DNA from: Streptomyces sp. B21-105 | GTDB lineage: Bacteria; Actinomycetota; Actinomycetes; Streptomycetales; Streptomycetaceae | Assembly: GCF_036898465.1 (NCBI RefSeq) | Contig: NZ_JARUMJ010000001.1 | Location: 3,658,001 to 3,722,000, forward strand | DNA: 64,000 nucleotides | Direction: 5' to 3' | Shown here: positions 23,926 through 33,341 of the stretch, piece after piece | How the letters are laid out: every line of letters starts with the position of its first letter | How positions within the stretch are numbered: the stretch's first letter is position 1 | Notes under the pieces: model-generated | The model's database searches: none | Told to the model about the DNA's origin: nothing | Seen by the model: the letters and a program-made list of their open reading frames with translations, nothing else | Made by a program: the position numbers and the translations under genes

Positions 23926-25020
23926 CTACGAGCTCCCGGGCCCCGGCACTACGGTCTCCCGCCCCCCGGAGGCCCCGCCGCCGCCCCCGTCCCCCTCCTC
24001 GGCGCCGTCCCCGGCGACCACCCCACCGCCGTCCCCGGTCTCCACCCCACCGCCGCCCCCGACCCCGTACAGCATCTTGGCGATCACCGCCTCGATGTCC
24101 GGCTCCCGCACCGACAGGTCCACCAGTGGATACTCCGCCGCGATCCGCGCCACCAGCGCCGCCGCCGACCCCGACGCCGGAAACGCCAGCCACTGACGCG
24201 GACCCTCGACCCTGACCACCCGCGCCGCGTCCCCGGCGTCGATCGGCGGCGACTCCCGCTCCAGATCCACCACCAGAGTCCGCTCGCTCTCACCCACCTC
24301 GTGCAGCCCCGCCAGCGCACCGTCGTACACCAGACGCCCGTGATCGATGACCATCACCCGCGAACACAACTGCTCGATGTCCTGCAGATCATGAGTGGTC
24401 AGCAACACCGTCGTACCCCGCTCGGCGTTCAACTCGCGCAGGAACTCCCGCACCCGCGCCTTCGACACCACGTCCAGACCGATCGTCGGCTCGTCCAGAT
24501 ACAGCACCTCCGGATCGTGCAGCAACGCCGCCGCGATGTCACCGCGCATCCGCTGCCCCAACGACAACTGCCGCACCGGCACCTCCAACAGGGCCGACAG
24601 GTCCAGCAGTTCCACCAGCCGGTCGAGGTTCTCGCGGTAACGCCCGTCCGGGATGCGGTACATGCGGTGCATCAGCCGGTACGAATCGATCAGCGGCAGA
24701 TCCCACCACAGCGTCGTCCGCTGCCCGAACACCACCCCTATCCGATGCGCCAGCCGCCTCCGCTCCCGCGACGGATCGATCCCCGCCACCCGCAGCCGCC
24801 CACCGCTCGGCGTCAGGATCCCCGTCAGCATCTTGATCGTCGTCGACTTGCCCGCGCCGTTCGGCCCGATGTAACCGACCATCTCCCCCCGCGCCACCGA
24901 GAACGACAGCCCGTCCACCGCCCGCACCTGCCGCAGCTCACGCCTGAGGAGCCCCGCCCTCCTGCGCACGTCGAAAACCTTCTCGACCCGGTCCACCTCG
25001 ATGAAAGCGTCCTCGGTCAC
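23926..25020 (-). CDS. ABC-2-type exporter ATP-binding protein
   Basis: A 364-aa ATPase powering the two permeases encoded just upstream. Walker A is GPNGAGKST, the signature LSLGQRMRGD, Walker B VLYLDEPTIGLD, and the switch His is in LLTTHDLQD. The VVFGQRTTLWWDLPLIDSYR stretch after Walker A is typical of this exporter subgroup. GTG 25020 is chosen because GGGGAG precedes it and it lies 2 bp past the permease stop; the longer frame is antisense-like. The C-terminal tail is Gly/Asp-rich and dispensable-looking. The substrate is unknown; drug or lipid export is possible. Confidence 0.87.
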   Translation of the reverse strand: MTEDAFIEVDRVEKVFDVRRRAGLLRRELRQVRAVDGLSFSVARGEMVGYIGPNGAGKSTTIKMLTGILTPSGGRLRVAGIDPSRERRRLAHRIGVVFGQRTTLWWDLPLIDSYRLMHRMYRIPDGRYRENLDRLVELLDLSALLEVPVRQLSLGQRMRGDIAAALLHDPEVLYLDEPTIGLDVVSKARVREFLRELNAERGTTVLLTTHDLQDIEQLCSRVMVIDHGRLVYDGALAGLHEVGESERTLVVDLERESPPIDAGDAARVVRVEGPRQWLAFPASGSAAALVARIAAEYPLVDLSVREPDIEAVIAKMLYGVGGGGGVETGDGGGVVAGDGAEEGDGGGGGASGGRETVVPGPGSS

Positions 25021-25022
25021 AC

Positions 25023-25952
25023 TCAACTCCCCGTACTCCGATACGACCTCAGTCCCACCCGCCACGCCAGCCCCGCCGCCGCCGCGCACACCAGCGCCGC
25101 CACCGGCGAGGCGAACGCCGCCCACCCCGGCAGCCCCAACGGATACGGCCGCCCCAGCACATACGCCGCCGGCACCCAGTTGACGAACGCCAGCGGCAGC
25201 AAGAACGTCACCGAACGCACCAACTCCTTGCCGAACACCGTCGGCGGATACTGCAACAACGTCTGCCCGCCGTACGTGAACGCGTGCTGCACCTCCGCCG
25301 CGTCCTGCGCCACGAACTGGAACGCCGCACCCGCCACGAACACCGCCGAGAAGATCACCCCACCGCACACCAGCGTCACCGGCACCAGCACCACCTTCAC
25401 CGGCGTCCACGCCACATCCAGCGACACCAGCGCCCACCCCAGCACCAGACCGCCCTGCACGATCCGCGCCACCCTGCGCAACGCGAAACGATCCGCCGCC
25501 GCCTGCGCCAACACCGGAGCCGGCCGCACCAGCAACATGTCCAGCGTCCCGTCACGCACCCGCGTACCCAACCGCCCCGCCGAACCGATCGCCAGATCCG
25601 CCACCCCGAACGACGTCGCCGACAACCCGTACAAAAACGCGATCTCCGGCAACGTGTAACCGCCCAGCACATCCACCCGCGAGAACATCAACAAGATCGC
25701 GACAAAGTCCAGCCCCGTCACCAGCAGACCACCCAGCACCGCCACCGCGAACGACACCCGGTACGTCAACGTCGAACGCACCCACATCCCCGCGATCAAC
25801 CGGTACGCCCGCACCCCCTCCACCAGCCCGCCCCTCTCTGCCGGCCGGCCCCTCTCCGCCGGTCGGCCGCCCTTTGCCGGCCGGCCGCCCTCCGTCGACG
25901 TGCCGTCCTGCGCCGGCCATCCGCGCCCCGCTACACCGCCGCCCTCACCCAC
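25023..25952 (-). CDS. ABC-2-type permease subunit with repetitive N-terminus
   Basis: A 309-aa membrane protein with about six TM segments. Recognisable are FAVAVLGGLLVTGLDFVAIL, the conserved LGTRVRDGTLDMLLVRPAPV loop, and EVQHAFTYGGQTLLQYPPTV. It pairs with the 25945-26745 permease as a heterodimer. The GTG 25952 start overlaps the upstream stop by 8 bp, but residues 20-40 are GGRPA(E/K)RG repeats with a poor ribosome site. The true start may be the internal GTG before EGVRAYRLIA, about 43 codons on. Confidence 0.8.
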   Translation of the reverse strand: MGEGGGVAGRGWPAQDGTSTEGGRPAKGGRPAERGRPAERGGLVEGVRAYRLIAGMWVRSTLTYRVSFAVAVLGGLLVTGLDFVAILLMFSRVDVLGGYTLPEIAFLYGLSATSFGVADLAIGSAGRLGTRVRDGTLDMLLVRPAPVLAQAAADRFALRRVARIVQGGLVLGWALVSLDVAWTPVKVVLVPVTLVCGGVIFSAVFVAGAAFQFVAQDAAEVQHAFTYGGQTLLQYPPTVFGKELVRSVTFLLPLAFVNWVPAAYVLGRPYPLGLPGWAAFASPVAALVCAAAAGLAWRVGLRSYRSTGS

Positions 25953-26745
25953 CCTGCACCACCACCCGCCGCGTCGCCGCCCCCTGCACCCACCGGCCCA
26001 CCGCCAACAGCACCACCGCCCACCCCGCCTGGAACGCGAACGCCGACCACACCTCCACCCGCCCCATCAGCACATCCGCCGGCGTCTGCAACAACGCCGA
26101 CCACGGCAACAGCATCACGATGTCCCCCAACGGCTGCGGAAACGCGTTCAACGGCAACGCCATCCCCGAACAGAACAACCCCAAGATCATCAACAACTGC
26201 AACGCCCCCGTCCCGTCCAGCAGCCAGAAACCGCTCAACGCCACCAGGAAACGGATCGCGAAACTCACCACCATCGCCAGCGCCACCGCCACCAGGAACG
26301 CCAGCCACACCCCCACCTCGTCCGGCAACGCCGTCGGAAAGAACAACGCCCCGAACACGAACGGAACCACCCCCCGCCCCAACAACTGGAACACCGCCCG
26401 CCCCACATCCGTCGCCAGCCACCACACCTGAAGATCAGCCGGCCGATACAGATCGACCGCCACCTCACCCGTGCGAACGCGCTCCATCAGATCCGTCTCG
26501 AAACCGCCGCCCTGGATCGCCAACGTCGCGAACAACGCCTGCCCCAGCCACACATACGTCACCGCCTGCGCCTGGTCATAACCCCCCAAGTGCGGCCGCT
26601 CATCCCACAACGCCACATATGTGTAGGCAAGGATCAGGCCGAAAACAGTGTTCGTGAACACCCCCGCAGCCGTCGCCACCCGATACGTCGCGTACCTTCG
26701 AAAACCCCCCGCCGCGACGGCCGCGTACAACCGCGCCGATCCCAA
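25945..26745 (-). CDS. ABC-2-type permease subunit
   Basis: A 266-aa membrane protein with six hydrophobic segments, first in the exporter operon. Recognised by FTNTVFGLILAYTYVALWDE, the conserved coupling-region segment DLMERVRTGEVAVDLYRPAD, and GFWLLDGTGALQLLMILGLF. The start is the rare codon TTG at 26745 with GGGGGAGGG 6 nt ahead; no ATG or GTG fits as well. The stop overlaps the next permease. The operon order is permease, permease, ATPase, then DUF1707. Confidence 0.82.
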   Translation of the reverse strand: MGSARLYAAVAAGGFRRYATYRVATAAGVFTNTVFGLILAYTYVALWDERPHLGGYDQAQAVTYVWLGQALFATLAIQGGGFETDLMERVRTGEVAVDLYRPADLQVWWLATDVGRAVFQLLGRGVVPFVFGALFFPTALPDEVGVWLAFLVAVALAMVVSFAIRFLVALSGFWLLDGTGALQLLMILGLFCSGMALPLNAFPQPLGDIVMLLPWSALLQTPADVLMGRVEVWSAFAFQAGWAVVLLAVGRWVQGAATRRVVVQGG

Positions 26746-26983
26746 GGCAACCCTCCCCCTCGCTCAGTAGTCACCTGGGTGCCCCCTGCGACACCGAAGC
26801 GCAGGAGCCTAGTGCGCCGCCCCCACCGCAAGCCACACCTTTTCCCGCACAACACGCGTGGATTGTCGGGAACGGAACGCCCGGTGCGAGAGTCTTCAAC
26901 AGGGGGCACAGAAGAAGAACGAGGCGTACGAGACGTACAAGGCGTACGGGCACGTACGACGCGAACCAGGAGTCCTGCAACAC

Positions 26984-29422
26984 ATGAGCGACGAGCCGCA
27001 GCCGCAACAGCCGACCGAGGGCACCGCCCCCGGAGAGCCCCAGGCGGGTGACGGAGGGAGCAGCAACAAGGTGAAGCGACCCAAGCGCACCGGCTGGCGC
27101 CGCCTGCTGCCCACCTGGCGAATGATCCTCGCCACCTTCGTCCTCGGCGTCCTGCTCCTCGCCGGCCTCTTCTTCCTCGGCTACTCCATGGTCAAGATCC
27201 CACCGGCCAACGCCCTCGCCACCAAACAGTCCAACGTCTACCTCTACGCCGACGGCACCGAGATCGCCCGCGACGGCAAGGTCAACCGCGAGAACGTCAA
27301 ACTCGCCCAGATCTCCAAGGACGCCCAGCACGCCATCCTCGCCGCCGAGGACCGCGACTTCTACACCGAGTCCGCCATCGACCCCAAGGCGATGCTGCGC
27401 GCCGGCTGGAACACCGCCACCGGCAAGGGCAAGCAGTCCGGCTCCACGATCACCCAGCAGTACGTGAAGAACTACTACCTCGCGCAGGAACAGACCGCCA
27501 CGCGCAAGGTGAAGGAGTTCTTCATCGCGATCAAACTCGACCGCGAGACCTCCAAGGACGACATCCTCGAGGGCTACCTCAACACCAGCTACTTCGGCCG
27601 CAACGCCTACGGCATCCAAGCCGCCGCCAAGGCCTACTACGGCGTCGACGCCCTCAAGCTCACCCCCGCCCAGGGCGCCTACCTCGCCGCCCTCGTCAAC
27701 GCCCCCAGCGAATACGACGTCATCGCCCACCCCGAGAACCGCAAAGCCGCCGAAGCCCGCTGGAACTACGTCCTCGACGGCATGGTCACCAAGAACTGGC
27801 TCACCGAGACCCAGCGCACCGGCATGAAGTTCCCCAGCCCCAAGGAGACCTCCGGCGCCGACAACGGCATGTCCGGACAGCGCGGCTACCTCGTCAACGC
27901 CATCAAGGACTACCTGCGCGACAACAAGATCGTCACCCAGGAAGAACTCGACGCCGGCGGCTACCGCATCACCACCACCCTCGACAAGAAGAAGCAGAAC
28001 GCCTTCGTCGACGCCGTCAACGACCAGCTGATGAAGAAGCTCGACCAGAAGAACCGCAAGGTCGACACCTACGTCCGCGCCGGCGGAGCCGCCGTCGAAC
28101 CCAAGACCGGCAAGATCCTCGCCCTGTACGGCGGCATCGACTACGTCAAGCAGTACACCAACAACGCCACCCGCCAGGACTTCCAGGTCGGCTCCACCTT
28201 CAAGCCGTTCGTCTTCACCTCCGCCGTCCAGAACGACTCCACCACCCAGGACAACCGCAGGATCACCCCCAACACCATCTACGACGGAACCAACAAACGC
28301 CCCGTCCAGGGCTGGAGCGGCCCCGTCTACGACCCCGAGAACGAGGACTACGTCAACTACGGCGACATCAACGTACGCACCGCCACCGACAAATCCGTCA
28401 ACTCGGTGTACGCACAGATGGCCGTCGACGTCGGCCCCGCCAAGGTCAAGCAGACCGCCATCGCCCTCGGCCTGCCCACCGACACCCCCGACCTCCAGCC
28501 CTACCCCTCCATCGCCCTCGGCACCGCCAACGCCAGCGTCCTCGACATGGCGCAGGCCTACGCCACCCTCGCCAACCACGGCAAGCACGGCGTCTACACG
28601 ATGATCAGCAAGGTCACCAAGGACGGCTCCGACGTCGTCGAACTCCCCCCTTACAAGGCCTCCCAGGTCGTCAGCCGCGAAGCCGCCGACACCACCACCG
28701 CCGTCCTGCGCAGCGTCGTCCAGAACGGCACCGCCAGGAAGGCCCAGGCCGTCGGCCGCCCCGCCGCCGGCAAGACCGGCACCGCCGAAGACGACCAGGC
28801 CGCCTGGTTCGCCGGCTACACCCCCGACCTCGCCACCGTCGTCGCCGTCATGGGCCAAGACCCCGTCACCGCCCACCACAAGTCCCTCAAGGGCGCCCTC
28901 GGCCTGCCCCGCATCAACGGCGGCGACGCCCCCACCCAGATCTGGGCCCAGTTCACCGAAGAAGCCCTCAAGGGCAGCCCCGCCAAGGACTTCGACCTCA
29001 CCCTCCAAGAAGGCGGCGGCGACACCGCCACCCCCACCGACCCCGCCGACGACCCCGACGAACCCTCCGACGACAACACCGGCGGCAGCACCCCCAGCGC
29101 CGGCACCAGGGGCCAGACACAGGGACAGACCCAGGGCCAGACCCAGGGACAGACCGGCGGCGGCAGCACGACCAACGGCAACACCACCGGAGACACCACC
29201 ACCGGCACCACCGGCGGCACCACCAACGGCGGCACCTCCACCGGCACCACCAACGGCGGCACAACGACCAACGGCACCACCGACGGCACCAGCTCCGGCA
29301 CCACCGACGGCGGCACATCGAACGGCGGCGGCGCCGACGGCGGCGGGGGCGCAGGCGGAGACACCGGCAACTCGACCGGCACGACCGTCGGCCCCCAGCT
29401 CACGCCCACCCGCCGCGAATAA
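26984..29422 (+). CDS. Class A penicillin-binding protein (transglycosylase/transpeptidase)
   Basis: An 812-aa bifunctional peptidoglycan synthase. The cytoplasmic N-terminus is basic (30-45), with a TM helix at about 47-67. The glycosyltransferase domain has AAEDRDFY with catalytic Glu122, GSTITQQYVKN (153-163), and EGYLNTSYFGRNAYGIQAAA. The transpeptidase has STFK (Ser404), a SVN triad in KSVNSVY and KTGTAED. The C-terminal ~110 residues are low complexity: Asp/Pro, then TQGQ repeats, then Gly/Thr/Asn repeats, presumably spanning the wall. ATG 26984 is chosen over an upstream frame; AGGAG is 13 nt away. It is a single gene with a strong terminator. It acts in cell-wall growth or septation. 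Confidence 0.92.
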   Translation: MSDEPQPQQPTEGTAPGEPQAGDGGSSNKVKRPKRTGWRRLLPTWRMILATFVLGVLLLAGLFFLGYSMVKIPPANALATKQSNVYLYADGTEIARDGKVNRENVKLAQISKDAQHAILAAEDRDFYTESAIDPKAMLRAGWNTATGKGKQSGSTITQQYVKNYYLAQEQTATRKVKEFFIAIKLDRETSKDDILEGYLNTSYFGRNAYGIQAAAKAYYGVDALKLTPAQGAYLAALVNAPSEYDVIAHPENRKAAEARWNYVLDGMVTKNWLTETQRTGMKFPSPKETSGADNGMSGQRGYLVNAIKDYLRDNKIVTQEELDAGGYRITTTLDKKKQNAFVDAVNDQLMKKLDQKNRKVDTYVRAGGAAVEPKTGKILALYGGIDYVKQYTNNATRQDFQVGSTFKPFVFTSAVQNDSTTQDNRRITPNTIYDGTNKRPVQGWSGPVYDPENEDYVNYGDINVRTATDKSVNSVYAQMAVDVGPAKVKQTAIALGLPTDTPDLQPYPSIALGTANASVLDMAQAYATLANHGKHGVYTMISKVTKDGSDVVELPPYKASQVVSREAADTTTAVLRSVVQNGTARKAQAVGRPAAGKTGTAEDDQAAWFAGYTPDLATVVAVMGQDPVTAHHKSLKGALGLPRINGGDAPTQIWAQFTEEALKGSPAKDFDLTLQEGGGDTATPTDPADDPDEPSDDNTGGSTPSAGTRGQTQGQTQGQTQGQTGGGSTTNGNTTGDTTTGTTGGTTNGGTSTGTTNGGTTTNGTTDGTSSGTTDGGTSNGGGADGGGGAGGDTGNSTGTTVGPQLTPTRRE

Positions 29423-29465
29423 CCGCTCGGGCGGTCGGTGACCACCGCGACAAAGACACAGCACA

Positions 29466-29495
29466 AAGGGCTGGTGACCGTCGTCACCAGCCCTT
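29466..29495. terminator. Bidirectional terminator between PBP and GroES-like genes
   Basis: A perfect 13-bp stem (AAGGGCTGGTGAC, 29466-29478, with 29483-29495) and a 4-nt loop, placed between convergent genes. Confidence 0.85.
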
Positions 29496-29520
29496 CCAGC
29501 AGCCCGTTTCGGCCACGCAA

Positions 29521-29877
29521 TCAGAGATACAACCCCGTGGAGTCCTCCGACCCCTCGAACCGGTCCGCGGCCACCGCATGCAGATCACGCTCCCGCATCA
29601 GCACATACGCCACGCCCCGCACCTCCACCTCCGCACGGTCCTCCGGGTCGTACAGCACACGATCACCCGGCTCCACCGTCCGCACGTTCTGCCCCACCGC
29701 CACCACCTGCGCCCACGCCAGCCGGCGACCGACGGCCGCAGTAGCGGGAATCAGAATCCCGCCACCCGAACGCCGCTCACCCTCACCGGCCTCCTGCCGC
29801 ACGAGCACACGGTCGTGCAGCATCCGGATGGGCAGCTTGTCGTGCTGCGGATCGAGGTCGTCTCTCTTGGCGCTCAC
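29521..29877 (-). CDS. GroES-like (Cpn10-fold) protein
   Basis: A 118-aa protein with the Cpn10 fold. The family pattern is visible: IRMLHDRVLVRQEAGEGERR, then SGGGILIPATA in the mobile-loop region, and VEPGDRVLYDPEDRAEVEV with an end VLMRERDLHAV. GTG 29877 is taken as start; the ribosome site is weak. It is not next to a groEL gene and its mobile loop differs from the housekeeping GroES, so it is probably the paralogue conserved at this locus in Streptomyces. Its partner is unknown. Confidence 0.8.
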   Translation of the reverse strand: MSAKRDDLDPQHDKLPIRMLHDRVLVRQEAGEGERRSGGGILIPATAAVGRRLAWAQVVAVGQNVRTVEPGDRVLYDPEDRAEVEVRGVAYVLMRERDLHAVAADRFEGSEDSTGLYL

Positions 29878-29950
29878 ACCACTGAACCTACCTGCCCACG
29901 ACACATCCGTGAGCGAGCGGGGTTGCGAAGGCGCCGAACACGGGCCCGAG

Positions 29951-30006
29951 CGGATCAACCCTTGCGGATCGGCCCTCGCGCATCGGCCCTCGCGGATCAG
30001 CCCTTG
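29951..30006. repeat. 14-bp tandem repeat, four copies
   Basis: Four imperfect copies of CGGATC(A/G)(A/G)CCCT(T/C)G lie head to tail between the GroES-like and DUF3618 genes. The last copy overlaps the DUF3618 stop codon (29997-29999). Confidence 0.7.
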
Positions 30007-30326
30007 CGACGACGCGGACCGAACGCCAGCAGGCCCACGACCCCGACGACCACCAGCGCCACCGGCACCACCCGCTCCAGCCTCGGCGCGCCCTCCTCGT
30101 CCACGAACTGCGCCTTCACATCACTCACCACCCGGTTCACCTGCACATACGCCCGGCCGAGGGTGTGATCGACGTTGGCGACGACCTTGGCCTTGACGTC
30201 CCCGACAATGGTCTTCGGGTGCACCCGCACCCCGATCTCGTCCAGCGTCTCCGCCAGCACCTCGCGACGGGCCCTGATGTCCGCCTCGATCTGCGCCGGG
30301 GTCCTGGTGTCCGACGTCTCCGCCAC
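29997..30326 (-). CDS. DUF3618 membrane-associated protein
   Basis: A 109-aa DUF3618 protein. The signature is at the N-terminus: RTPAQIEADIRARREVLAET and LDEIGVRVHPKTIVGDVKA. A single TM helix is near the C-terminus (VVPVALVVVGVVGLLAFG), followed by RRRKG. GTG 30326 has GGAGG at the right distance. Function unknown; family members are small membrane proteins. It is divergent from bcp. Confidence 0.87.
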   Translation of the reverse strand: MAETSDTRTPAQIEADIRARREVLAETLDEIGVRVHPKTIVGDVKAKVVANVDHTLGRAYVQVNRVVSDVKAQFVDEEGAPRLERVVPVALVVVGVVGLLAFGPRRRKG

Positions 30327-30418
30327 AGTCAGCCTCCGAAGTCACCTGGTCCTGTTCCGGACAGTCTGTCAGCTCGACCCTCGCCCGCACCGCCGGGACC
30401 CCCGGTTACGCTGGACCG

Positions 30419-30886
30419 ATGAGCGAGCGACTGCAGCCCGGGGACGTGGCCCCCGCCTTCACCCTCTCCGACGCCGACGGCAACCAGGTGTCCCTGTCGG
30501 ACCACAAGGGCCGCAAGGTCATCGTCTACTTCTACCCGGCCGCCCTGACCCCCGGCTGCACGAAGCAGGCCTGCGACTTCACCGACAACCTCGACCTCCT
30601 GACCGCCGCCGGCTACGACGTCCTCGGCATCTCCCCGGACAGCCCCGAGAAGCTGGGCAAGTTCCGCGACAAGGAGTCCCTGAAGGTCACCCTCCTGGCC
30701 GACCCCGACAAGACCGCCCTCGACGCGTACGGCGCGTTCGGCGAGAAGAAGAACTACGGCAAGACGTACATGGGCGTCATCCGCTCCACGATCGTGGTGG
30801 ACGAGGAGGGCAAGGTCGAACACGCCCTCTACAACGTCCGCGCCACCGGCCACGTCGCCAAGATCATCAAGGACCTGGGCATCTGA
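30419..30886 (+). CDS. bcp: Bcp-type thiol peroxidase (peroxiredoxin)
   Basis: A 155-aa peroxiredoxin that reduces hydrogen peroxide and organic hydroperoxides with thioredoxin as donor, in the cytosol. The active site YPAALTPGCTKQACDF has the peroxidatic Cys47 and, five residues on, Cys52 as the likely resolving Cys (CTxxxC), the alpha-type Bcp pattern. The end FGEKKNYGKTYMGVIRSTIV matches the family. The start at ATG 30419 gives the normal length. It is a single gene followed by a strong terminator. Confidence 0.93.
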   Translation: MSERLQPGDVAPAFTLSDADGNQVSLSDHKGRKVIVYFYPAALTPGCTKQACDFTDNLDLLTAAGYDVLGISPDSPEKLGKFRDKESLKVTLLADPDKTALDAYGAFGEKKNYGKTYMGVIRSTIVVDEEGKVEHALYNVRATGHVAKIIKDLGI

Positions 30887-30947
30887 GATCCCCTCCCCCG
30901 CAGCCAGGCGGCGCAGACAGACGGCGCAAGCAGACGGCACAGACAGA

Positions 30948-30978
30948 CGGCCCGCGTCGGACACCCCGACGCGGGCCG
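30948..30978 (+). terminator. Terminator after bcp
   Basis: A 13-bp perfect stem (30948-30960 with 30966-30978). The 40 bp ahead of it contain a GCAGACAGACGG-type short repeat. Confidence 0.8.
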
Positions 30979-31166
30979 CTTCACGTTTCGCGCGTGACGG
31001 CGGACCGACGGGAATGGACTGCACGAGAAGAACCTCGGGTATCTGTCCCCGAACTGCCACGCCTTGACGGCTTCGTGGTGCCGTCGCAAGGGCAGTGCCA
31101 CTCGCCGGGTGAGACGCGAGACCCGTACACTGATGGCCGCCGGTCGAGCACGATGACCGTTTTTGA

Positions 31167-31255
31167 GCGGCCGTGATGGAATTTGGTCAGACATGCTGGG
31201 TTTAGGTCCCAGTGGGTTAATCATACCCGTGTGGGTTCGAGTCCCACCGGCCGCA
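31167..31255 (+). tRNA. tRNA-Leu (anticodon UAG)
   Basis: The acceptor stem GCGGCCG/CGGCCGC (31167-31173 with 31248-31254) and discriminator A at 31255 are seen. The anticodon stem CTGGG/CCCAG encloses the loop TTTAGGT with anticodon TAG. There is a long variable arm (GGGTTAATCATACCC) and a T-arm GTGGGTTCGAGTCCCAC, all typical of class II tRNA-Leu. CCA is not encoded. A TACACT at 31126-31131 is a candidate -10 box. Confidence 0.95.
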
Positions 31256-31261
31256 CACCTC

Positions 31262-31291
31262 AGAGGGGCCGCCAGACCTGGCGGCCCCTCT
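31262..31291. terminator. Terminator after tRNA-Leu
   Basis: A 14-bp perfect stem (31262-31275 with 31278-31291). It can serve the tRNA and the convergent rdgB gene. Confidence 0.85.
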
Positions 31292-31309
31292 GCTCGCTCA
31301 GCTGCTCGC

Positions 31310-31912
31310 TCAGCCCAGCAACTCCCGTACCACCGGTACCAGCCCTCGGAACGCCTTGCCTCGGTGGCTGATCGCGTTCTTCTCCTCCGCCGTCAGTTGC
31401 GCGCAGGTGCGCGTCTCGCCGTCGGGCTGGAGGATCGGGTCGTAGCCGAAGCCGTTCGTGCCCTCGGGCGTGTGGCGCAGGACGCCCGTCAGGCGGCCCT
31501 CGACGACGCGTTCCGTGCCGTCCGGGAGGGCCAGGGCCGCCGCGCAGGCGAAGTGGGCGCCGCGGTGTTCGTCCGCGATGTCGGACAGTTGGGCCAGGAG
31601 GAGTTCGAGGTTGGCCTTGTCGTCGCCGTGGCGGCCGGACCAGCGGGCGGAGAAGATGCCGGGGGCGCCGTTGAGGACGTCCACGCAGAGGCCGGAGTCG
31701 TCGGCGACGGCCGGGTGGCCGGTGGCCTGGGCGAGGGCGTGGGCCTTGAGGAGGGCGTTCTCGGCGAAGGTGACGCCGGTTTCCTTGACGTCGGGGATGT
31801 CGGGGTAGGCGTCCGCGCCGACGAGGTCGTGGGGCAGGCCTGCGTCGGCGAGGATCGACCTGAGTTCGGTGATCTTTCCGGCGTTGCGGGTGGCGAGGAT
31901 CAGGCGGGTCAT
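31310..31912 (-). CDS. rdgB: XTP/dITP pyrophosphatase (RdgB/HAM1)
   Basis: A 200-aa house-cleaning enzyme hydrolysing dITP and XTP to the monophosphates. Motifs seen: LILATRNAGKITEL at the N-terminus, TFAENALLKAHALA, VADDSGLCVDVLNGAPGIFS, and GTNGFGYDPIL with EEKNAISHRG near the end. ATG 31912 is preferred (GGTGG ahead) over GTG 31918. It lies on the same strand as rph, separated by a small lipoprotein gene, the usual linkage of these two genes in actinomycetes. Confidence 0.95.
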   Translation of the reverse strand: MTRLILATRNAGKITELRSILADAGLPHDLVGADAYPDIPDVKETGVTFAENALLKAHALAQATGHPAVADDSGLCVDVLNGAPGIFSARWSGRHGDDKANLELLLAQLSDIADEHRGAHFACAAALALPDGTERVVEGRLTGVLRHTPEGTNGFGYDPILQPDGETRTCAQLTAEEKNAISHRGKAFRGLVPVVRELLG

Positions 31913-31958
31913 GTCCACCAGTATCCCGGCCGCCCCGTGAGGCCGGGTGGGCCCGGTC

Positions 31959-32375
31959 CTACGGGGTGCAGACCTTGGTCAGTTCGCCGGCTGCGTCGGT
32001 GACGGGGCTGACGTCGGGGGTGTTGTCGCCGTTCTTGATGGCGGTGCGGACGTTCGCAACGGCTTTCTGCAGGTTGTCGACGGCTTTGTTGACGTCGGCG
32101 TTGTCCGTCTTGTCGCCTATCTTGTCGAGGTTGTTCTCGATGGAGGTCAGCGATTCCTGCGTCTGGGTCGGGTCGTTCGCGGCGTTCTCCACGGCCTGCT
32201 GGAGGTCGGTGACGCTGTCGGCGATCGAGTCGGCGGTCTGGACGCAGTCGAGGGCCTTGTTGACCGCGTCGCAGCCGGTGGCCGTCAGTCCCAGGGTGAG
32301 GGCGACGGCCGCCGTGGTGGCGGCGATGACGGTTCGGCGACGCCGGAGTGGGCGTCGGCTCGCGGCCGTGGACAT
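31959..32375 (-). CDS. Small putative lipoprotein
   Basis: A 138-aa exported protein. The signal peptide has a basic start (RRPLRRRR), a hydrophobic core (TVIAATTAAVALTLGL) and a lipobox-like LTATGC with Cys35. Position -3 is Ala instead of the usual Leu, so lipidation is likely but not certain. The mature part is helical with Asn/Asp-rich heptad-like segments (SIADSVTDLQQAVENAAND, AVDNLQKAVANVRTAI), suggesting a coiled coil. No function is recognised. Confidence 0.72.
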   Translation of the reverse strand: MSTAASRRPLRRRRTVIAATTAAVALTLGLTATGCDAVNKALDCVQTADSIADSVTDLQQAVENAANDPTQTQESLTSIENNLDKIGDKTDNADVNKAVDNLQKAVANVRTAIKNGDNTPDVSPVTDAAGELTKVCTP

Positions 32376-32486
32376 AACTGTGTTCCTCCCCTTGTCAGGC
32401 CCAGGAGGCCCCCGTCGGTGTACTGGCCTAGACGCGACGGCGGGCGGACCGGTTGCCCGCGTCCGCCGCCGTTCTTGGTGTGCTCT

Positions 32487-33224
<738 letters not shown>

Positions 33225-33251
33225 GGCGTTGAGCCTAGTGGTAGCGGGGTG

Positions 33252-33280
33252 GGGGCTCCGCCCGTGGTGGGTGGAGCCCC
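33252..33280 (-). terminator. Terminator downstream of nagF
   Basis: GGGGCTCC (33252-33259) pairs with GGAGCCCC (33273-33280), about 60 bp after the nagF stop. Confidence 0.6.
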
Positions 33281-33341
33281 GTGGGAGCCGCTGGGTGTGG
33301 GCGCGGGGTGTGGGCGCGGGGCTCACATCATGTCGCGGGGC

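Noticed and set aside
21553..25659. 1368-aa plus-strand open frame across several minus-strand genes
   Set aside because: Its translation is Arg/Pro/His-rich with no domain. The minus strand shows clear DUF1707, ABC ATPase and permease genes, so it is a shadow.
26771..29464. 897-aa minus-strand frame opposite the penicillin-binding protein
   Set aside because: Gly/Val-rich antisense composition without motifs; the plus strand encodes a complete class A PBP.
31167..31255. tRNA-Leu considered as an integration (att) site of a mobile element
   Set aside because: No integrase gene and no repeated tRNA 3' end were found nearby; both sides are conserved housekeeping genes.
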